Counted from the stretch's first letter, positions 1 through 13,204 are shown. The stretch is 64,000 nt of DNA from Maratus speciosus (GCA_963932465.1 OZ010787.1:12459284-12523283), one strand, 5' to 3'. Notes: generated from the sequence alone by a model not told the origin. Program-made: numbers and translations.

Positions 1-476
1 TTTTGGCGCTATTTCGGATTCCTTCGCCAGCCGTGCCGAACAGAACAGGATGCGGAACTCTTCCTTAGAATTCTCCCAGCCTCATTTTTTTTTTATTTTA
101 CGAAGAAAGATTCGTCGATTTCCACGATTTTACTTTGCCCGCTTTTTTTTCATTGGTTGCCATTTCATTTTGGAAAATGTTTATATTATTTAGCACAAAA
201 TTTGCCACTTTTTATGGCTGTGTTATGTCAAAACCCCTACAAATAAGAAATCCCTTATTGTTTCCTATAAAACGTGACAAAGAGTTGTTCAATTTTGATT
301 TTAATTATTGAGAGTGAAATGTTTTGCTTAATTAATGCATGTATAATTCTTTTAAAGCTACGTGAACGAAGTCAATGATAACAACTAGTGGTCTATCAAA
401 AAAAAAAAAAAAAAAAAAAAGAGAACAGGTATTCTGCTTTTTCAGAATTTAGTGTCGCCCCGGCATTTTTCATTAC

Positions 477-729
477 TTCATTTTCTTCTGGTGGACTGGT
501 GGCTTCTACTATTATGAAACAGCCATTATAAATGAAGCGTTAAAAAAAATTATGGCCATTTTTTTTTTTCATTCTGACCAGAAAATCAGAGTTCTAACTT
601 TTTACGGCAGTTCTTTCATCTTCACCTAACGCTTCATTTATAACGGCTGTTTCATAATAATAGAAGCCACCAGTCCATCAGAAGAAAATAACTCGGTTAA
701 GCGTGACTAGGATAATCGGGACTCTACTG
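477..729. mobile_element. Pogo-like element fragment with long hairpin
   Basis: Positions 477-542 and 627-691 are inverted copies of each other (about 65 bp per arm, about 85-bp spacer), so the stretch can fold into a long hairpin. The right end at 718-729, read in reverse, gives CAGTAGAGTCCCGATTATCC, which matches the termini of the element at 22215-24011. Positions 549-691 also match the interior of that element near 22250-22390. I infer a truncated or rearranged member of a pogo/Tigger-like non-autonomous family. No left terminus was found; a 23-nt A run lies at about 398-420. No coding sequence. Confidence 0.6.
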
Positions 730-3127
730 CAAAACATATTTCAGTTTTAAGACTTAAAGCACACGCTTTTATTTTATGTAAAATGACGTCATTTGCATTA
801 ATATAGAAACTTAAAATTAAATATAGTTTATAATAGCTCCCTGTTTTATCATAAATCCTTCATTTATATTTTTCTCAAAGTAGCACGTATTTTAATTAAT
901 TTTTTTTTCAATTTAATTTTTTTTAATTAATTTTTTTTTTCCATTTTATGAGAAAATGGCAACAAAAAGATATAATTGCTATTTTTCAGCAATTTTTTCT
1001 TTACTTTCTACAGAAATGGCGTACTTGAGTTGCCAAAATGAAACAAATGTCGCTAAAAACTACTAAAAAATTAATATTTAAAAAACAAATAGAGATGCAG
1101 TTTTCAAATAAATTGCATTAAAAAGTACTTTTCTGCCCGAATACGATGGTATAAAAACTGAAAATGTGCGATGTTTAGAAATTTTAAAAAATGCTATAGA
1201 GCATTTAATTGTACAATGATACATCTACTTTGTTTATTGCTTAGCGTCTGTAAGCTAACGTTATTTTTTGGACACAAAATAAGCTGGGAGAAAGAAATAG
1301 CATACCGTACCGGGGCTAAAAATCAAATAATCCCGATTACGAAAGATTAATCAGAAAGTCCTGCTTGGAGAAATAAAAGATTAATTAATCTTTCGCAATT
1401 TGGTCTGAAACGTAGGTTTGCGTCAAAAATGAACAATGTTAGTAAAATTGTGGTTTTAATTTGAATGTGGATACTATTAAAAGGCTATCACAAAAAATAC
1501 TTTACAGCGCTAAATCACGTTTGTCATTTAGTAAAATGTCACTGACACGATGATGAATGCTTACACATTAGGTTTAAAATTCTCCAAACATACCTATTTT
1601 TGCGTGATTTTAGTAATCTTATGCTATCGAGTAGATTAAGATGTATTTAAATAAGATCTTAGATCTAAATATTACAGAACAACAACGGAAACTATATTTT
1701 GGAAACAAAAATTGTAAAAACATTGGAGTTCTAAATTAGATGATTCAGTTTACATTTCCATAAGTTCCTTATCCATCGGATGCAGGTATTTGTGGTTGGC
1801 AGGTAAGTAAATATTGCTATTTGGATATTACAATAACATGAATTATTTGTCCAAACTATTGCTCATCCTTAAAAATCACTGCCTAAACAGAAATCTGAGA
1901 TATATTATAATCGTTTGCACAATCAATATAAAATTACGAATGTAAATTTAAATAAACTAGGGGGGTCAGGGGGTCAGGCCCCCCTGAAGAAATGCACTTT
2001 TTTATCTAAAAATTTACCAGAATAAGCAGCTTATCTGAATTTCAGAATATTATTGCATAACAACGTGTTTAATTTAACACTCTTAACCCTTACCACTCCC
2101 TGGCCCCGCTGCGGAGACATAATCTTTCTGTGCAAAATTTGTTTCTGGCACCAGTAATAAAGGAAAATAAAAGATACCTCATTTAATCAGAGCATTTTTG
2201 AAATTATGTACTTGAACGAAACTTCTTTTAAAAAAGTGGTGCCGCTCGAAGAAAATTTCTGTAAGAGACGCCGGAGCTTTAAGGGTTAATTTCTGAAACT
2301 TTTCGAATTAGTATTTGTTATTCTTGTAAATATTTATGAAATTTGAAAAAAATTAAATTGCGATTTGGAGGAAGTTGAATATTACGCAAAATGTATTAAA
2401 AAGAACAAATTACAAATCTGACATTGAGGCTCCTGATCTGCAGATTTACTAGTAAAATATTACACAACACTTATTGCATTTTGTAAAACATTAAATTTAT
2501 TTAAAGTACAATTGAACGTAAACGAGCTTGTTGCTCTTTATGTATTTGCTGAAAGATGTGTTTGATGAAGTTTCAATACAAAATAAACTTTGTGTGAGGA
2601 AAATATCTTCTATTTCAGGAAAATTATAGATAATGGAACTGACATTATTTCTCATTAAATTAACTGAAAGGAACAGAATCACAGAATGATTATTGGGGCA
2701 CTTATGCACTGTTCATATCTGACCCAACCAGTCTGTTCACAAGTGCCCCACATTGCTGCTTCTGTTAAATTGATAAATCATTAACATTTCTCAATTTTAG
2801 AAGAAAAAGAACTTCAACAAAAATATTTATTAGTGTTCATAGTATATGTTAAAACACTCAAATTCAAATATATGAATAAATAAATATAGTTATTTGCTTA
2901 TCAACTTGGAACATAGATTTTACTTTTGAGATCTAAAAACAGTGTTTTGGATACAGAGGACAAACAAAATGTCAAAGAGCTTCAACAATTTTTTACCATA
3001 TGTCTACAGGTGCTATTATCTTTAGTAATTTTTTCAAATAAAAGAACTTATAATAACTATTGAAAAATTGCGATGTTCACATCTGCCCCTTGTTCACATG
3101 TGCCCCCATCTCCCCTATTCCAAGAAA
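730..3127. other. Gene-free A+T-rich stretch
   Basis: I see no recognisable gene here. The stretch is A+T-rich with many T and A runs and only short random reading frames. A small G/C-rich self-complementary patch lies near 1960-1987, and short inverted GGGGCAC/GTGCCCC motifs lie near 2694-2750. Confidence 0.5.
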
Positions 3128-3129
3128 TA

Positions 3130-3764
3130 CAGTAAAATCTATCTCTAGGGGTACTATCTGTTACAATAAATCTGTCTATAATGATCTTTTGTACGGCCCA
3201 GGAAAATTTCCTATGAGAACTAATGTATGAGAAATCTATCTATAATGATAAGGGATCATCCATTAACTACACCAGGCTTTTTACATGGCTTTTTAACCCC
3301 TCCCTGTGTCACAAGTTGTTACATTTGCATGATATCTCTTCCGTTGCTGTAATGAGACATTTTTGTAACTGCTATTTAGAACTAATTTTGATTAAAACAA
3401 CACTAAAATTATTAATTTTTTGTGGACTATGTATAATCCACTGAAATCAATACAATAAAACAGTCAAGATCTTGTGTGTTGTTAAAATTTAGAGGGAAAA
3501 TATACCTAATACTATCTGAGTAAAAAATGCGTATTTTTTATTAACTTTATTTACTGTGTTGACAAACATTGCCTACCTAATTGTTTTCATATTTTAGATG
3601 TGATGTCATGTGTTAACACGTTCCTTCTCCCTCGCACACTATGTCACGCTTTTTTGGATCTCCTCCCCCCCTCTTGAAGTGAGGCGTAATTAATGGATAA
3701 TCCCCAATTAGATAATTCACTTTGATATAAATTTGTCTGTAAGGACTATTTTGCGTTTTAACTG
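3130..3764. mobile_element. TA-flanked pogo-like non-autonomous element, split by a nested MITE
   Basis: The left end reads CAGTAAAATCTATCTC after a TA at 3128-3129. The right end reads ...TTTTAACTG before a TA at 3765-3766. These termini resemble the CAGTRAAATCTGTC ends of the element at 9796-12089, so a Tc1/pogo superfamily MITE is the likely identity. A second element (3252-3705) interrupts it. No transposase is encoded. Confidence 0.5.
3252..3705. mobile_element. MITE with GGGATYATCCATTAAYTAC termini
   Basis: The left end GGGATCATCCATTAACTAC and the right end, read in reverse (GGGGATTATCCATTAATTAC), form imperfect terminal inverted repeats of about 20 bp. The element sits inside the TA-flanked element at 3130-3764 and interrupts a run of related short motifs (ATCTATCTATAATGAT). 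No clear target duplication was resolved. Short reading frames inside are not convincing. Confidence 0.55.
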
Positions 3765-4108
3765 TACGTTTGGTTATACAGGCTGATTCCTTGTCAGTTT
3801 ATTCTCAAATAACTGGTGAACCAAAATAGCTAAAGCCCTTAATGTGACGCTTATGCATTACTAGAAAACGGCTGGGCGCTACACGAGGAGGTACCGTTTA
3901 ATGTCCCCTATCGTTAAATTTCGGAATTAGAGATTGTATCTAAGGGTGAAAAAAATTTTCAAACAAAAGTTCAATGACATAGAGTATTATGAGTCATTCT
4001 CCTAGAAACGTACAAACCGATGCCACAAAATATCTTCAAAAAATAATCGTAATGTTATAATGGAAATATGGTATGGTATAACAGAAAAACAACTGCACAC
4101 AGTCTATA

Positions 4109-5240
4109 CTAATAAAAGAAAGTTTCGCTCTGTGTGTGTGTGTGTTTGTGTGCGGTGGCTAGGAAAATCTGCCGCACGTACAAGGCTGAAAATTTGGGTG
4201 ATAGTAGTCCAAGGCTTGTCCAGGTGCACCTGAGCTTCAGAGTTTTAATTTTTTTATAATTAATTGAGTTAGTAATTAAAAACCCACCCAATGCACATTA
4301 TTTTTTTGAAAATCGTCAACCACGCCCGCTCATGCTCAGTCGATGAAATCTTTTTATCTGAAATACAAACGATCACACCTACTTTGATAACACAGATTGT
4401 TGAGAAGGGGAAAGTATATCTAGAAAATACGGGTTTGAAAGAAAGATAAGATAATGGACATTTTAAGGCATATTGAAATTTTAAAACTATTTGAGGTAGA
4501 GATTTGAAAATTTGCTCACAGACGCAAAATAATATTGTATTTCAGAAATTCCAAATGCTAAAATATTCTGTCCACAAAATCTTGAAATATCAGTTTTAAA
4601 AACTCATTAAGAAAATAATTTATTTTATTTCATCGGCAAGCCGTACACGTACAAGCCTACAACCTGCTGATATCCATTAGAATTGGAAAAAGGGTTGCTG
4701 TGAGTCGGATTACCATATTAAAAACCACAGTGGAACATTTTAAGTGATATTTAAATATTTAAAACTGTTTGAGATAGGGATTCGAAAATTTGCACAGAGA
4801 TGCAAAAATAATATTCTATTTCAGAAATTCAAAAAATTAAGAAATTTGGTCCAGAATTTCCTGAAATCTTAATTAAATCTCTTTAATGAAACGAATTACT
4901 TTTTATTTTACTGCCGAGATCGGGTTTTCTTTGATAACGCATGCTTTCATTCTTCGTAGTGGATAAAAACCATAGTCAGAAATTTTAAGGTCTACTGAAA
5001 AGTTTAAAAGAATTTGAGGTACGGATTTGAAAATTGGAATATACACGCAAAATAACATTTCATTTCATAAATTCGAAAAATGGAGAAAATAAATCAGTTA
5101 ACTTCTTTATTTTATCAAAAAACCGTTTTTCATATGAAAAAAGAAATGCATTCTGCATTTATTCCTGTCGCAAATTATTTTAATCTTAGCGTTTTCTTCA
5201 TTAGTTATCATTATTTTATGTCCGATTTGAAAATCCTTAA
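4109..5240. repeat. Dispersed-repeat-like segment with three internal tandem copies
   Basis: It begins with CTATACTAATAAAAGAAAG followed by a TG-rich microsatellite (4129-4160), a start reminiscent of Helitron-type or other 3'-capture repeats, though this is only a resemblance. From 4456 a motif (ATTTTAAG, then an A/T block, TTTGAGGTA, GATTTGAAAATT, CGCAAAATAA) recurs at 4456, 4735 and 4981, giving three diverged tandem units of about 245-280 bp. No gene is seen. Confidence 0.4.
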
Positions 5241-6369
5241 AATTATCCTATATCCTATGTAAAACTTGAAGGTGAGAACAGGAGAGGAAAGGGGTGAAGC
5301 ATACGCGGGATGCTCAGCTACAGCGTAATTAAAAATTTGAAAGCTTGGCCCAACGCTTGACAGTTTTTTAAAATTATCTAAATCATTTATATCACCTCTT
5401 CTTGAAAACTTGACCAAAGGGGTAACTCAGTGCAGCGGCGGACCGTTTCTGCCCTCGGTTTGCCCCTCCTCGATCATTAGGCGGTTAGTTGGCTCCCGGG
5501 GGCATTTTTCTAGATTTTTCCGGCCTCTCATGTGATATATCTTTGGACAGCCCTTTGATCACTTTTCCATACTATGTATCCCCTCTCCCTATTGCTCCCC
5601 CTTTCAAATTTAAATCATTGGTTAAGTAACTTGGTCCCTAATTACCTGAGCTCCTTAGACATTACAGCACAGTACAACGTCACAATCTGCAATTGTGCGC
5701 TGCTACATTTCCGGAATATGAATAGGCAAAGTAGAATCGTCGCTCATCGATTTCGAACATTTTTGGGCATGCAGGCGACGATTTATTTATATCCGTATGA
5801 ACCAAATGTCGTTTCGTACTAATTAATTGATGCTCTAAAACTTTCTAATTGGAAAATTTGCTCTACCTCTTTTCGTTTTCGATTCGCAATGGCTATCTTC
5901 CAAATTTCGCAACTAAGGGTGCTGCTGTCGTTTGCATTAGGTCGGGCGTAGTCGCTTTACTGTACCGTTACCTCACTTGATAGCTGTAGCTCTCTCCGTT
6001 CGCGAGTATTTTCAGGTTAAAGGGACTTTCCTTTGCACCCGGTATACTATACAGCTATACCCAACACTACGTTGTATAGTTTTTGCAAAGTCTTAGTATT
6101 CTTCTAGCAACGGTATTTTTTTAATAATACACTTACTAATTCATATATTATTGTACGGAACCCTCTGTGCGCGAGTATTACTCGCACTTGACCGTTTATT
6201 TTTATTTTTCAAGTAAAAATAATACAATGTCTGATATTTACCAGATATGTCCTCACAAAAATAATGATATTTTACAAAAAAAAAAAAAAAAATTATTAAA
6301 TATAAAATTTGCATTACTAGAATGTAATGAACTATTATCCAAGTCATAAAATAACATCTTCTAGAATTA
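5241..6369. other. Gene-free stretch
   Basis: No supported gene. A short G/C-richer patch at 5420-5510 may be the edge of an old hAT-like repeat, but I could not find its partner end. The rest is unique-looking A+T-rich sequence. Confidence 0.4.
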
Positions 6370-6954
6370 TACAGGGTGTCCACTCTCAACGGTGTCCAAT
6401 GGCTAATTCCTAAACCGTTAGTCATAGACATATAGTTCCAATTACAAAAATGTTTTAAATGAGGTACAGAAATATTTTAAAAGCGATTTAGGTCAATAAA
6501 ACATTTCTTAAAAAATTACGAAATTTAAATTTTTATACGGCCACCCGGTCCTATATGTTATATTTAGTAAAATTTTCCTGTTACACCGACAAGTAAGAAA
6601 AAAAAAGTCCCGTTATTCTACGATTAACATTGACCGAGTAATAGCTGTTTAAAGTTGAAACATACTTTTTGCAGTAAATTAGGGGTCATTCACAAATTTA
6701 GTAGAAGGATAATTTCGTCAGATGTATTAAAAAAATGTTTGAGAGTAAAATTAACATTGCAATATAAATTTGAAATCTTTAACCATTTTGACATATTAAT
6801 GCAAAATATGCAATTTGTAATAAACATATAAAAAGGAAAAAAAAAAACAGAATTTTTGTTAAATAAAATGATGAAAATTAACAGCCGCCTCAATTCTTTA
6901 CAAAATGATACATATTTTAAAATGTTATTAGATTACACTAGTCGGCAAATGTTG

Positions 6955-7690
6955 GGTTATGTCATGTTTTTTAGCTTTTGACAATTGATTCTTATGTATT
7001 CTGTACCGCTGAATCCGAAATTGACCTGCATTTTTTACCATCACGTAAATATTTTTTGCAAATCGTAAATTTTAAAGTTAAAAAAGAAAAATAGCGAAAA
7101 TATTATACCATAAAATAGATGTGATTGTTGTGTTTTTAACTTTTTATAATTGATTTTTATGTATTTTTTACAGCTAAATCCGAAAATGACCTTCATATTT
7201 AATCATCCCGTCAGGATGTTTCGCGAATTGTGAATTTCAAAGTTAAAATTGAACCTCCTCCCCCACCTCATCGGACCCCTCAGCTGTTTAGCTGTAAGAA
7301 TCCTAGTATAAGCCAAAAAATTTAATAAATTAGTGAATTAAATAAAAGTATATTAAATAAAAAAAGTTTTACAACTGTTTTATAGTATCAGATGTTCGCT
7401 ATATTTTAACTTTGATATTTACGATTGGCAAAAAAAAAAAAAAAATTCTAACGTGATGGTTAAAAATGAAGGTCATTTTCAGATTCAGTGCTAAAAAGTA
7501 CATGAAAATCAATTATCAAAAGTTAAAAAACACAGCCATCTCCTCAATTTTATAGTATCCTATTTTTGTTATTTTTTAACTTTGACAATTTATGATTTGT
7601 GAAATATCCTGACATGATGGTTAAAAATTAAATTTTCCGATTCAGTGCTAAAAAATACATAAAAGTTAAAAAACACAACCATCGAAGTAT
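6955..7690. repeat. Four-copy palindromic internal repeat
   Basis: A unit of about 120-150 bp, recognisable by AATTGATT(C/T)TTATGTATT, then AATCCGAAA, TGACCT, an ATCAYG motif and a TTTCAAAGTT block, occurs twice forward (from 6965 and 7125) and twice inverted (about 7400-7540 and 7565-7680). The result is a two-plus-two head-to-head arrangement inside the long-TIR element. Confidence 0.65.
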
Positions 7691-7705
7691 TGTGTTATCT
7701 AATCT

Positions 7706-8357
7706 CAGAGCCCGATCAAGCTGAAGTTGGGCCCAGGGCCTGTTGAAAAGTTCCCCCGCCCTCTACCTCTCCATTCCTGGCAACACTTTTAGAAAAAAAA
7801 GTAGGTTTATTTGATGAGTTGACAAAGTTGTTTGGGTGAAAGTTTCAAGCTTACAAAAAAAAAAATTAACTTACAAGAATAATCAAGAAAATGAATTATC
7901 ATCCACTTTCTCAAATAAGCATTTGTATAATTCACAAACATCTATGATCCACTGTTTATGTTGCAGAATAAATAAGGATGTCTTTTTCAAAACTCGCCTT
8001 ATCCAAAATCATAAAAAGGGTGTTTTCCCTAACAGTCTAGTAATCATTTTAAACTATAATTCTGACATTGTAAGATCCTTGTTTATATTGAAACCAATAG
8101 ATACAGTATGCAGTTTTTGGCATTTTCCCCAAATTTGATTTTCTGGATACGGCAAGTTTTGAAAATTATAGGTACTCTTATATTGAAAAGGACTTTTACA
8201 GAAAAATTATATATGGAGATTTTTTATTACAGTAAAACTTTGTTTTTACGTCAGGGACCAAAATATAAAATGCAAACAGTGGAAAAATTTAAATTGTTAG
8301 AAAATACACACAAATTTGTGGGCCCAGGCCCGAGGCCCGTGCGTTAATCAGGCCCTG
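7706..8357. mobile_element. hAT-like non-autonomous element with 8-bp target duplication
   Basis: The left terminus CAGAGCCCGATC and the right terminus read in reverse, CAGGGCCTGATTAACG, are matching hAT-style ends. Both sides carry the identical octamer TCTAATCT (7698-7705 and 8358-8365), the duplication size expected of hAT transposition. The interior is A+T-rich, with no transposase. It is inserted in the long-TIR element at 6372-9139 and belongs with the element at 14640-15552, which shares CAGGCCC(Y)-type ends. Confidence 0.85.
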
Positions 8358-9139
8358 TCTAATCTAAAACTTTTTCTTAAACTTCTTGGCGGTAATCTAT
8401 CCGAAATGTTTTGTGTTATCCTGTAAAATAAGTATAAATGGTAACCACCGAAAATCATAATAATATTAGATTATCATCGGATTTACGTCAGTATGCAAAA
8501 TTGAAACTCGATCGGATATTTGAAAGTGAGTTAAAGTTCGAGTACAAATTTTGAATTGGAAAAACATACATACGGTCGTTGAAGTTAAATAAAAGCTTAT
8601 AAAAATAACATAATTTTTGTTAAAAGGCATCCTGAAAAGAAACAGTCTCATATCCTTACAAAATAAAACATACATTAAAGTACCATTATTTTAGCCAATC
8701 TTAAACTTAATAAAAACTAACTCAATCATAATACTTGTACCATTTTTTTTCAAAGAGCAGATACACATGAAATAAGTTCGAATGCTTTAATCACTTGGTA
8801 TATGACCCCTCAAAGCATGGCCGAACTCATTTGTGTTCAGATGAAGAAAAGTGGTATAAGTCATGCATTTTTAAAGTTTCATAACTCGGTCAATTTTAGA
8901 GTTATATGAACGGGATTTTTTTTTTTGTCTTGCTTGTCAGTGTAATAGGAAATGTTTACTAAATATAACTCATAGGGCCGAGGGACCGTATAAAAATTTA
9001 AATTTCGTACCTTTTTTAGAAATGTTTTTATTGACCCACATCTTTTTAAAAATATTTCTTTACTTCATTTCAAACAGTTTTGTAATTGGAACTATATGTC
9101 TATGACTAACGGTTTATGAGATAGCCATTGGACACCATG

Positions 9140-9793
9140 TATCCATTCAAATTATCATTTTGATGTTTTTTTATATTTTTTCTGTATGTTAATTTTTAAA
9201 AATAGCTAAAAAATTCAGGAAATGCTCAGATCTACTAACCTAACAAATTGTAAGGGATAAGTGTTATAAAATATAATCATAATTTTTTGAGATAGAAAGA
9301 TTCTTTTATCTAATTGTTTATGAAAATATTTTTTTTTTTAATATAAAATACATTTAAAGTTTTTATTTCTGAAAATCTTTTAGATATATTCACCTCATAT
9401 TCTTAAAATTTTCCACATGTATATGTTGTACCTTCTGTAACCTCAATATTAAAATATATTTTCCATCTTGAGACTAATTAAGTACACGCTTTCGGTTAAT
9501 TAAATGCTCACTTATAACTACACACTTCTTATATACACATCTATAACTACATTTCTCTCGTTCGCACAAAGAAAACAAAAACTGTTTTGGATAGCTAATT
9601 GTACAGCCTTTCAAATAAAACAATAATGTATATATTTGCCCAAAATTGGCTATTTAACAGCTTCCATAAACAATTTTTTTGAAAAATAAAACTGCAAAAA
9701 ATCATCACATTTTTTTGGAATCGCATCATTGCATTTCATATCGCAAAACTTGGAAATCTGCCGATCAAATATTATATATAATTTAATTATATA
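9140..9793. other. Gene-free A+T-rich stretch
   Basis: Nothing beyond homopolymer runs and random short frames is visible between the two flanking transposable elements. Confidence 0.5.
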
Positions 9794-9795
9794 TA

Positions 9796-12089
9796 CAGTG
9801 AAATCTGTTTAAGACGGAATCTGTCCAAGGCGGAAAACTGTCTAAGGTGGAAAAATTTCTGAGTCCCACATTTTTAAGCATAGAGATTCTCGAGAAGTCT
9901 ACCTAAGACGGATACAATCTGTGTAACGCGGAAATGGGCATTCATTTTGGCGTCCCATGTAGCAAAGTTACTGTTTAAGACGGTGCTGGGCAACATATAA
10001 CAATAATATGTTCCCGCACCAATGTTGGTTAAGTCAAAATACAGTTGCGTAATTTGTTATTTCTGTTTGTACAAATTCTTTTTTTATAAAACATAATTAT
10101 GAGTTTAAAATTATAATAATATTATTTTCGAGTAAAATAGGAGTGTAAGTTCATACAAAAATTATTAAGTTGATTTTAAATATTAAATATATATATTTTT
10201 AAAAATTGTTGTATTGTAAAATGAATGTATAATGTTGAATATAGTTCGGATCTCAGATAACAACAATAGCCAGACGCCATGGTGTCGTTTTATGACAAGC
10301 CAGTGGAAAGTGGTGTATAATTAGAAATCGTAAAATAATAAAAATGTTGGAATAAATTTATGGCCTTAATAAAAGTGTTGGAATAAATGTATGGCTTTTC
10401 AGACCACCCAAACTTTAAGGCATATAATAATATTAAAGTATATGTAAGGGGCTATTTGCAGACTGTGAGCTAATAGGTCTATCTAAGGATAATGCAAAAT
10501 CTTCTCACATCCAATAAGGGAGGACTAGACAAATAGTTCCACCCACTGCCAAGAGTGGTGTGCCAGAAGAAAAAGATTTGAAAAAGAGAGTCTGAAAAAA
10601 GATGTGGAAGACGCAGGAGCTAACCTGAAAGCCCATGCAATGAATCCAGAGAGCCCTAGTAATGCCCAGGCGAGATGGACATATCGGAGTGAGCCTAAGC
10701 AAGCCTAATTGATGATGTCTTCCTGGTGTTGAAATAAAATGGATTGTTCTTCTGCGGTCCGTAGCTATGCATCCCGCCATCCCGATTTCGCCGCTCTGAT
10801 AAGAAGATAAATCCGGAGGATGTTTGGAGATGATCCTTAGCATCGCGACAGCTCTGAATTTGATGAATAAAGGCCACCATCCCGTATATGATTCAAGGTA
10901 TTCCATTAATCTTTTTCTTTACCACTTTAAATTATATGAGGAATTATAAATATCCTTTTATGATATTTTATGGTAGAGAGCAATCTGAGATCCAACAAAA
11001 CCAATAATTAAATATAATTAAGGTATTTTAAAAATGAAAGAGAATTATTTTTTTTTTGGCAAAAAGAAAAATATATAATAATAAGAGTAAATGAAAACAT
11101 TGTCTTTTTTTAAAAAAAGATTAAATATACATGTAATAATGAGCAGCAAACAAAAGTGTTGCTTTCCTTTTTTTTGAATTAATATTATGTGTTTCTGTAT
11201 ATAGTTGTGTTTAATGTAAATAAAATATTTAATCAAGTTTTAAAAAGTTTCTGTAATTATTTAATTGATAAATGTTTAAGGTGTGTCAACTTATTTTTAC
11301 AGCTTAAATTTTAGTTTAATTCATAAGTGGAAGAGTTCGTCTAAATAATTCACAACGCAAACTCTTAATTTTATTCGTAATTAATTAAATTTAATAATTA
11401 CAGTTTTACGCGGATTATAATTTAATTTTATTAATTATTCGCGTTGCTCTTCTACTAGAATTACGTAATTACGATCACTTATGTTATTTGAATTTATCTA
11501 AGGTATATAAAATTATATACCGATTTACTATGAGGTTGCTTGGATGATTTGGACCAATTAACAATTTTGGGTGTGAATTAAATAGGAAATAAACAAGTGT
11601 AATTATCTGTCCAGCAGACGGAAGAAAATTCCTCCTGGAAATATAAATGGAAAGAAACCTTATCTTTTCATAATGACATGTATTGTCCTGTCCCAGAGGT
11701 CAGAAGGGTGCCTCTGATTGATGACAGTGACAAACAATAATATTCGAACTTTTTTTTTCTAAATAAGTTAAAGATAATGGAATTTTAAGGCATTTATTAA
11801 AGTAAATATAACTTTTTTGTAACTTTGATTTATACCAGTGTGTTTGTGCACTATCAATTTGTAGTGTAAATTACTATTACTATAAATGTATAAAAATATG
11901 TACAAAGATCTCATGCTTATTTAATTTTAAAAAAATGAAAAGATACGTTAGTTTTAATTTTTAGCCAAAGAAATGTTTAATACTCTGTAAACGGAGTGTC
12001 TATAAAGTTTTTTTGTCTAAGCCGGAAATCTATCTAAGGCGGAATTTTATTTCAGTCCTAAGCGATTTCGCCTTAGACAGATTTTACTG
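9796..12089. mobile_element. Tigger/pogo-like non-autonomous element with subterminal repeats
   Basis: The left end CAGTGAAATCTGTTTAAGAC and the right end in reverse, CAGTAAAATCTGTCTAAGGC, form imperfect TIRs flanked by TA (9794-9795, 12090-12091). A motif close to TCTAAGRCGGA recurs about six times in the first 200 bp and about three times in the last 90 bp, as is common for transposase-binding subterminal arrays. The interior of about 2 kb has no recognised transposase but holds an unusual G/C-richer segment (10505-10906). Confidence 0.75.
10505..10906 (-). other. Unidentified G/C-richer segment with a 133-codon open frame
   Basis: Compared with the A+T-rich surroundings, this 400-bp block has normal-looking base composition and stays open for 133 codons on the minus strand; a second minus-strand frame is open over 10695-10880. 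I do not recognise the predicted peptide and see no domain, signal peptide or repeat. It could be a captured host-gene or cDNA fragment carried in the Tigger-like element, or simply a sequence with few stops. Coding status is unproven. Confidence 0.25.
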
Positions 12090-12091
12090 TA

Positions 12092-13194
12092 ATTCATTAT
12101 ATCATATAAGAATATTTTCTTTCTTTTTAAGCTTAAGGCCGAGTAAAAACGTGATAAAACAAATTGTAGGGGCAAATTATGCCACGCCCGAGTATTCTTG
12201 GGATAACAATTAATTTTAATATATACGAACCCGAAATAACTCGGGATAAGCCGGGAAGCTGTTAAACGTAGTAGGATACTAGACAGATACTAGAAAACTC
12301 GCCCGAACCAGGACTGGCAGTATAAAATTATATGATTATGAGAAAAAAATAATAAGGCGGTTTTGTCTGTATGGAGTAATATAACGACAATATGATACTA
12401 TAAAGTAATTGCGACAATATCACATTATTAAAAAAAGAAAAGAAAAGAAAAGAAATCGAATTCGGTTTATCGGATTATTAAATGAAACAGAAGATGATTG
12501 CCCGCGCTTACAAAAAAAGTACTCCAAGCGTCTGGTGTCATCATCATCATCTCCGTATCATGCCTATTTCCAGGAACTAGGACCCCGTGTCGAACGGGTC
12601 TTGGGTGTATATCTGTATTCCGTAGTTTCCGTCGTCTGGTTGCTCTGGGAGAACACGTAATAATTGGAGAAACGTTTTTTCCCCCTAAGTCTATCCCCGT
12701 CTCGTGAGTCACTCACTGGTTAGGTTACCATTTTTGGCTGCTAATTGACTCACGGGGAATTTCGTTTGCACGCTAATAAATAATGTAATACTTTTTGGAA
12801 AATGTTCTATAAAAAAAAAAAAAAATGTTTCAAATAAAAAATTCCAACTGCCATCTATCTAGATATCATTATTCTTAATAATAGATTAAAGCTGTTTCTT
12901 TTAAAAACGCATTAATGCAGATGTTAATTAATTTTGTTAAGTTAAGTTATTAATTAAGTATTAATAAGTATAGTAGTATAGTAAAATAAGTTTAAGTAAG
13001 TATAGTATTGATTAAGTTTGTTTGTCAGTTAATTTTGATTGAAAAATAATATCACGTATTAACAGATGATGATGCTTATAAACAAAATCAAATACTTTTT
13101 CTTTTTAAGAAAATTACAAAATAATCTAACATGTTACATTAAATTTTAACACAGTTATTCAATTGGTAAATAAATCATAACATTTGTAAACTTC
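12092..13194. other. Mostly gene-free stretch with one G/C-richer patch
   Basis: Positions about 12480-12720 are richer in G/C than their flanks, with overlapping open frames on both strands (12498-12707 plus, 12467-12712 minus). The frames do not resemble a family I know. The rest is A+T-rich with an A run at about 12812 and TAAG/TTAAT-rich simple sequence at 12900-13020. Confidence 0.35.
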
Positions 13195-13204
13195 CAAGTG
13201 TGTG

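Larger units (their letters stand above)
6372..9139. mobile_element. Long-TIR element with TA target duplication
   Basis: About 270-300 bp at the left (6372 to about 6650) is present in inverted orientation at the right (about 8870 to 9139). Shared landmarks include GGTGTCCAATGGCTA, CCGTTAGTCATAGACATATA and the A/T block ending in TTTAAATTTTTATACGG. TA dinucleotides flank both ends (6370-6371, 9140-9141). The left end carries an extra short duplication of GGTGTCCA. The interior is itself palindromic (6955-7690) and hosts a hAT-like insertion (7706-8357). No transposase is recognisable, so it is non-autonomous; the superfamily is unclear but TA duplication points to Tc1/mariner-like. Confidence 0.75.

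Noticed and set aside
4109..4330. Helitron 5' end
   Set aside because: Only the CTATACTAATAAAAG-like start resembles Helitrons; no CTRR-type hairpin end or Rep/helicase was found, so I kept it as an unclassified repeat.
5080..5822. Short open frames at 5080-5262 and 5574-5822
   Set aside because: Random-looking, no domain, and within or next to tandem-repeat sequence.
12467..12712. Possible exon in the G/C-richer patch
   Set aside because: Open on both strands without splice-site or domain support; I could not assign a family.
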